From contig CAZDYQ010000122.1 in NCBI GenBank assembly GCA_964509685.1, positions 1-8,247 on the forward strand: a DNA stretch of 8,247 nucleotides, read 5' to 3'. Shown here piece after piece: positions 5,806-8,247 of the stretch (the stretch's first letter is position 1; every line of letters begins with the position of its first letter). Source of the stretch: JAMLIN01 sp964509685. Its GTDB lineage: Bacteria > Pseudomonadota > Gammaproteobacteria > Burkholderiales > Burkholderiaceae_E. The notes below the pieces were generated by a model. The model saw only the letters and a list, made by a program, of their open reading frames with translations, was not told the DNA's origin and searched no databases. The position numbers and the translations under genes are program-made.

Positions 5806-5945
5806 GTGCCTCCTCCCGGCGGATGGGTCGAGGAATTTATTCTCCCCGAATTCGGGATTCCCGTTACGAGGCGACGATCGGCGGGTCGCCTACCGCCCGT
5901 CGCCTCGCACGGGCGCGCGAACGGCCACGGAGCGAGAATCCCGCC
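5806..5945. promoter_or_regulatory. Divergent control region with an AT-rich palindromic patch
   Basis: This 140-bp gap separates the starts of the leftward NIPSNAP operon and the rightward diguanylate cyclase, so both promoters are expected here. At 5833-5862 the composition turns AT-rich compared with the surroundings. The patch contains GAATTTATTC (5833-5842, arms GAAT/ATTC), a perfect 12-bp palindrome CCCGAATTCGGG (5845-5856) and a further ATTCCC (5857-5862). These are candidate -10 or operator elements. I could not place a convincing sigma-70 -35/-10 pair in either direction: the best leftward -10 (TAAATT) lacks a good -35. Confidence 0.5.
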
Positions 5946-7139
5946 ATGAAGATCGACCCCGCCTCGGTCATCCTCCTGATGTCCGCGCACCTGCTCGTCT
6001 GCGGCGTGCTGTACCGCATCGCCGCATGCTGGCTTCCCCGCCGGGGCGGACTGGACGACTGGGGCTCGGCGGCGATCCTCTTCGGCGGGGCGTACCTGCT
6101 TCGCCTGTACCAGGGACTGGACCGGATCCAGGGGCCGGACGTCATCACGGCCAACGCCCTGATGCTGCTCGGGGTGATGCTGCTCGCCCGCGGCTTCCTC
6201 ATGCAGACGGGGCTTCGCCTGCCGGGCGACCTGCTGGGGTCGCGCCGGTCCCTCGCCTGGGGCTGGCTCGGGCTCGTCGGCGCCTATCTCGCCGTGTGGC
6301 TCGTCGCGCCCGCCTGGGAGTACCCCGCATTCTCGCTCGGGCTCAACCTGATGACGCTCGGGGCCGCGGCCGTCGCCCTCGCCTCGTTCCGGCACGCCGA
6401 CCCCGGGATCCACCTGCGGGTGCCGATCGCGCTGTGCGGCGTCCTGCTGGCCGGGCTGGGCGGCCTCGGACTGACGCGCTCCGCCGCGATGCTGCGCAAC
6501 CCGGGCCCCATCTACGAGACCCTGCATGCCGGGCCCTTCTTCGTCGTGGTCGCGATCGGCCTGATCACGCTGTCGTACCTGGTTATGTGGATCGCCTTCC
6601 TCGACATCACCCGTGCCCTGCGCCGGCTGGCCAGCCTCGATGCCCTGACCGGGGTGCTGAACCGGCGCGGCCTCGCCGAGGCGATCGCCCGGCATTTCCG
6701 CCAGCATGCCGCCGAACCGCTGGTGCTGCTCCAGATCGACATCGACCGCTTCAAGGAGATCAACGACCTCCATGGCCACGAGGCCGGCGACCAGGTCCTG
6801 ATCGAGGTCGCCCGCATGCTGCGGCATCATTGCCGCCCACGCGACTTCGTGGCGCGAACCGGGGGCGAGGAGTTCCTGGTCGGCTGCGCCGGGGTTCGCC
6901 CCGAGCAGGCCTACCGGCTTGCGGAAAGCCTGCGCACGCGCATCGGCGAGCTGCGCGTGCCGCTTGCCAGCGGCGAGCGGCTCGCCTGTACCGTCAGCGT
7001 CGGCCTCTCCAACCCGATCGCGCACCCGGCCGGCTGGGAAGCGGCCTGGCGCGAGGCCGATGCGGCGCTCTACCGGGCCAAGGCCGGGGGGCGCAACCGC
7101 ACCGAGGCGCCGGCGAGCGTCCTGGCGGCGGCTGCCTGA
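5946..7139 (+). CDS. Membrane diguanylate cyclase (7-helix sensor plus GGDEF)
   Basis: The 397-residue protein would make cyclic di-GMP from two GTP at the inner membrane. The N-terminal 220 residues hold about seven hydrophobic segments (near 7-29, 40-54, 68-85, 104-122, 127-147, 158-176 and 196-218), a sensor region I cannot assign to a named domain. The GGDEF domain (about 228-385) begins with SLDALTGVLNRRG and has the metal/nucleotide segment QIDIDRFKEIND (263-274), an active GGEEF signature at 306-310 and SVGLS (351-355). An inhibitory I-site RPRD lies at 297-300, exactly five residues before GGEEF, so product feedback inhibition is expected. The ATG at 5946 directly precedes the first helix; the upstream in-frame extension is Arg-rich and unlike a membrane protein. 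A weak GAGA lies about 8 bases before the start. It is a single-gene unit, divergent from the NIPSNAP operon, and converges on the serine hydrolase. There is no EAL domain. Confidence 0.94.
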   Translation: MKIDPASVILLMSAHLLVCGVLYRIAACWLPRRGGLDDWGSAAILFGGAYLLRLYQGLDRIQGPDVITANALMLLGVMLLARGFLMQTGLRLPGDLLGSRRSLAWGWLGLVGAYLAVWLVAPAWEYPAFSLGLNLMTLGAAAVALASFRHADPGIHLRVPIALCGVLLAGLGGLGLTRSAAMLRNPGPIYETLHAGPFFVVVAIGLITLSYLVMWIAFLDITRALRRLASLDALTGVLNRRGLAEAIARHFRQHAAEPLVLLQIDIDRFKEINDLHGHEAGDQVLIEVARMLRHHCRPRDFVARTGGEEFLVGCAGVRPEQAYRLAESLRTRIGELRVPLASGERLACTVSVGLSNPIAHPAGWEAAWREADAALYRAKAGGRNRTEAPASVLAAAA

Positions 7140-7141
7140 GG

Positions 7142-7163
7142 CGCCCGGCCAACCGGCCGGGCG
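7142..7163. terminator. Hairpin between convergent genes, likely bidirectional terminator
   Basis: CGCCCGGCC (7142-7150) and GGCCGGGCG (7155-7163) form a perfect 9-bp all-GC stem with a four-base loop. It starts two bases after the cyclase stop and ends ten bases before the stop of the opposing hydrolase. The position between converging genes suits a shared terminator. There is no clear T-run on either side, so termination may be weak or Rho-assisted. Confidence 0.55.
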
Positions 7164-7173
7164 GGCCAGGGCA

Positions 7174-8247
7174 TCAATCCTCGAGCGCCTGGTAGACCAG
7201 GTTGCGAAAGAGCGGCCGGTAGAAGTTCCGGCGCCCCGGCGCCTGCGTCATGAGGATCGCGAAAAGCGACTCCCGCGGATCGACCCAGAACGTGGTGCCG
7301 GCGATGCCGCCCCAGGTGTACTGGCCGGCCGACCCGGGCGAGTCGCCGATACCGTCGGCCAGGCGCACCGAGAAGCCCAGGCCGAAGCCGTAGCCCGGGG
7401 TGAGCAGGTCGCACATGCTCGGGATGTCGCCTAGGTGGTCGGCCACCATCCATTCGCAGGTCTTGCGGCCGAGCAGGCGCACATCCGCCGAGCGCCCGCC
7501 GTCCTGCATCATCTGGAGGAAGCGCGCGTAGTCCAGCGCCGTGGACATCAGCCCTCCCCCGCCCGACTCGAAGCCCGGGACCACGCGCGGATCCAGCAGC
7601 TCCACCGGCTCTCCCGTGTCCGGGTCCTTCGCGAAGGGCTCGGCGATGCGTCCGTGGTCCTCGGCGGGGACCGCGAATCCCGTGTCGACCATGCCCAGGG
7701 GACCGAAGACCTCGTCGGCGAGGAAGGCGCCGAGCGGTTTGCCCGCGACGACCTCCACCACCCGCCCCAGCACGTCGGTCGAACGGCTGTACTCCCAGGC
7801 CGTGCCCGGATCGACGAGAAGCGGGATCTTCGCCAGCTCGTTGCAGAACTCCTCGTTCGTGCGCCGGCGCGAGCCGATGCGCGCCTCGGCGTAGCGCCGG
7901 CGAACTTCGCCCGGCCCGAGGAACTCGTACGTGAGGCCCGAGGTGTGCCGCAACAGGTCCTGCACGGTCATCGGCCGCGCGGGCGGACGGAGCTCCAGCT
8001 TGCCGTCGCGCTCCTCGGCGACCGGCGTGTCCGCGAAGGCGGGGATGATCTCCGCCACCGGGTCGCCGATCTTGAGCTGCCCCCGCTCGAGGATCATGAG
8101 CGTGGCGAGCGACACGATCGGCTTGGTCATCGAATAGATGCGGAAGATCGAGTCGAGCGCCATCGGGTCGGCGGCCTGCGGATCACGCCGGCCGATCGCC
8201 TCGAAGCACGCGATGCGCCCGCGCCGCGCCACCAGCCATACGGCGCC
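7174..8247 (-). CDS. Class C beta-lactamase-like serine hydrolase/esterase (partial, 5' end outside window)
   Basis: This is the 3' part of a gene whose frame stays open to the right edge: 357 residues are visible, beginning GAVWLVARRGRI. That matches the first strands of the fold, so probably only a few tens of residues are missing. An internal GTG at 8230-8232 falls inside that strand and is not a credible start. Numbering from the first visible residue, the nucleophile motif is S39-M-T-K42, the catalytic tyrosine is probably Y153 in EYSRS, and the third motif (KTG position) is W312-G-G, as in EstB-type esterases rather than true AmpC enzymes. HTSGLTYEF and SGGGGLMSTALDYARF are further family marks. 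Such proteins usually hydrolyse short esters, lactones or amides; antibiotic resistance is unlikely. Any signal peptide would lie outside the window. It stands opposite the cyclase, with a hairpin between. Confidence 0.93.
   Translation of the reverse strand, partial: GAVWLVARRGRIACFEAIGRRDPQAADPMALDSIFRIYSMTKPIVSLATLMILERGQLKIGDPVAEIIPAFADTPVAEERDGKLELRPPARPMTVQDLLRHTSGLTYEFLGPGEVRRRYAEARIGSRRRTNEEFCNELAKIPLLVDPGTAWEYSRSTDVLGRVVEVVAGKPLGAFLADEVFGPLGMVDTGFAVPAEDHGRIAEPFAKDPDTGEPVELLDPRVVPGFESGGGGLMSTALDYARFLQMMQDGGRSADVRLLGRKTCEWMVADHLGDIPSMCDLLTPGYGFGLGFSVRLADGIGDSPGSAGQYTWGGIAGTTFWVDPRESLFAILMTQAPGRRNFYRPLFRNLVYQALED

Noticed and set aside
5823..5945. Upstream start for the diguanylate cyclase (41 extra residues)
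   Set aside because: The extension is Arg-rich and crosses the palindromic divergent control region. The ATG at 5946 sits directly before the first membrane helix.
5514..7025. Minus-strand 503-codon open frame opposite the diguanylate cyclase
   Set aside because: It crosses the cyclase, the divergent promoter region and the NIPSNAP gene in wrong frames. Composition is Gln/Arg/Gly/Asp-rich with no domain, so it is a shadow.
8230..8232. GTG as the start of the serine hydrolase
   Set aside because: The frame remains open upstream to the window edge and encodes GAVWL, the expected first strand of the fold, so the true start is outside the window.
1..8247. Search by eye for CRISPR repeats, insertion sequences, phage or defence genes
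   Set aside because: No regularly spaced repeats, transposase motifs, long terminal inverted repeats or defence-type domains were found. All sizeable frames are accounted for by the listed genes or their shadows.

Overview
This is a GC-rich (my estimate is in the high 60s percent), densely packed chromosomal stretch from a bacterium. The gene families suggest a member of the Pseudomonadota, plausibly beta- or gamma-proteobacterial: an SRAP/YedK protein, YjdM (PhnA), a tandem universal stress protein, an HdeD-type membrane protein and a FadB/FadJ-like fused beta-oxidation enzyme. That placement is inference; no single gene fixes the genus. I see no transposase, integrase, CRISPR array, toxin-antitoxin pair or phage gene.

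Layout. A complete tRNA-Val(CAC) lies at the left edge, bracketed by a 9-bp direct repeat. A roughly 170-bp gap follows, with no gene I can defend. Next comes a leftward SRAP-domain gene (DNA-protein crosslink sensing at abasic sites), divergent by only 32 bp from a rightward yjdM zinc-ribbon gene. yjdM converges with a leftward tandem universal stress protein gene. That gene has its own strong ribosome binding site and is separated from the upstream gene by a good intrinsic terminator.

Four leftward genes then form a probable operon, in transcription order: NIPSNAP-family protein (5805), NTF2/SnoaL-like protein (5420), HdeD/DUF308 six-helix membrane protein (4963) and a bifunctional enoyl-CoA hydratase/3-hydroxyacyl-CoA dehydrogenase (4324). 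The operon ends at the terminator at 2194-2214. The NTF2-like and HdeD genes overlap by 11 nt, and three of the four genes have near-perfect Shine-Dalgarno sequences. The last gene performs two steps of fatty-acyl-CoA beta-oxidation. The small NIPSNAP and NTF2-like proteins may be accessory to a catabolic pathway, but their substrates cannot be read from sequence.

A 140-bp divergent region with an AT-rich, palindromic patch separates this operon from a rightward membrane diguanylate cyclase (about seven helices plus GGEEF, with an intact inhibitory I-site). The cyclase converges, across a GC-rich hairpin, on a leftward class C beta-lactamase-like serine hydrolase/esterase that runs off the right edge.

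Overall this looks like ordinary core or lightly accessory chromosome. The least explained parts are the NIPSNAP/NTF2/HdeD/beta-oxidation grouping, the unrecognised seven-helix sensor of the cyclase, and the repeat flanking the tRNA.
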